Shown here: piece by piece, positions 63,261 to 64,000 of the stretch
How positions within the stretch are numbered: position 1 is the first letter of the stretch
Layout: each line of letters opens with the position of its first letter
From: Cacajao melanocephalus
Lineage: Eukaryota > Chordata > Mammalia > Primates > Pitheciidae
Assembly: GCA_963573385.1 (NCBI GenBank)
Contig: CAUYLG010033152.1
Location: forward strand, 62,001 to 126,000
Reading direction: 5' to 3'
Length of the DNA: 64,000 nt
Notes under the pieces: model-generated
Seen by the model: only the letters and a program-made list of their open reading frames with translations
The model's database searches: none
What the model was told of the DNA's origin: nothing
Program-made: the position numbers and the translations under genes

Positions 63261-63430
63261 ACTTTCTCAACAGGTGCCACTATTGATATTTTAGACCAGA
63301 TAATTCTTTGTCCTTGGGAGATTTGCTGTGCATTGGAGGATATTTATAGGCGTAAATTGACTTCTTTCCACTAGATGCCAATAGTACTCCCTCCCACTAT
63401 GGTGATGTCCATATATGGCAGAATGTTCTC
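63261..63430 (-). mobile_element. MER20 (hAT-Charlie nonautonomous DNA transposon)
   Basis: Antisense MER20 order is well kept: actttctcaacaggtgccac, actattgatattttagacca, gataattctttgtccttggg, tgtgcattggaggatattta, ccactagatgccaatagtac. One end is lost. Confidence 0.85.
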
Positions 63431-63445
63431 TAGAGAACAAAATCT

Positions 63446-64000
63446 GCTTACACTACTTGTCTAGGCATTTTTGCTTTCTTCATTTATCTTTATGCAAAAT
63501 GAGTTTCATTGGTCCTTTGCATTAACATTAATAGGAATTTTGCATAGAGAAAATTTATGTATTAAGAATAGCTCTATACTGCAAACATTTCTGCAGGACA
63601 TAAGAATCTCATTGGTACATTCATCTCTTGAAATATTGGCTATACCACACATGTTGAATGTTGAGAGATACTGAATGTAGGCTCATATTTTGTGCCTTAT
63701 TTGAAAATTTGCAATGTAAATAAAGAAAATGATGTAAAATGCTTGCCTTCGGGCCTAAAAAAGTTTTCTTGTGTCTTATAGTTAAATACGGTAATATGTT
63801 TTTAGAGGTAACTTTCTGTGGCAGTGAACAAAACAAGACCCTACTATAATGATAATACATGCAGCTGATTTTAACAGAAGAGTAGCCTTCATTGTGCTTT
63901 TCTATAAATGTTGGCTTTATCCATGTATTAAAGCACAGGTTTCTTGGGAGAACACACTAAATATTGAGAGTGAAAGATAAAATCTGAAGAGAATTTGGAA
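63446..64000. other. Unclassified AT-rich sequence
   Basis: No gene or repeat recognised to the end of the window. Confidence 0.5.

Overview
The window is primate genomic DNA, almost certainly human or another catarrhine. The evidence is several Alu copies, including one with AluY-type diagnostic positions, together with L1PB/L1MA- and L1M-type LINE-1, Tigger1, MER5A, MER20, MIR, L2, MLT1 and THE1 sequences. It is AT-rich and gene-poor. I find no open reading frame that looks like a functional protein-coding gene, no rRNA or tRNA gene and no CRISPR array. Every long open frame is explained by a transposon remnant, by a dead processed pseudogene, or by chance. Family names are from recall of consensus sequences and were not checked by RepeatMasker.

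Layout. 1-3320: an L1 3' end with a compound microsatellite grown inside it, then a Tigger1 transposon (+) whose 3' part is broken by a second Tigger-group element. 3985-6748: an old L1M 3' half (-) carrying a nested DNA transposon with TA target-site duplications, followed by an MLT1 LTR. 7510-8145: MIR and L2 scraps. 11251-12218: a GC-rich processed pseudogene of ribosomal protein S2 (-) with poly(A) remnant and imperfect target-site duplication. 14105-20273: MER5A, a free left Alu monomer, two AluS-like copies, and two separate antisense L2 copies. 20292-37850: mostly single-copy AT-rich sequence with scattered MIR and L1M fragments, one recent 56-bp tandem duplication, and several stretches that read like conserved noncoding DNA. 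37851-41686: a head-to-head Alu pair, a nearly full-length Tigger1 (-), and an Alu scrap sharing private variants with the pair. 43632-48835: AluY, an ERV LTR fragment, L2, Alu, and a THE1 LTR inserted in L2. 48836-64000: mostly single-copy sequence with a strong 33-bp-stem inverted repeat at 53215-53298, a MIR scrap and a MER20.

No gene set works together here. The window looks like a gene desert or a large intron. The most unusual items are the near-perfect hairpin at 53215-53298 (all 33 stem positions pair as RNA, one of them G-U), a block of about 89 bp shared by two damaged Alus 3.5 kb apart, a 61-bp repeat pair 1.5 kb apart, and a 56-bp tandem duplication. None proves a new biological system; the hairpin is the best candidate for follow-up.
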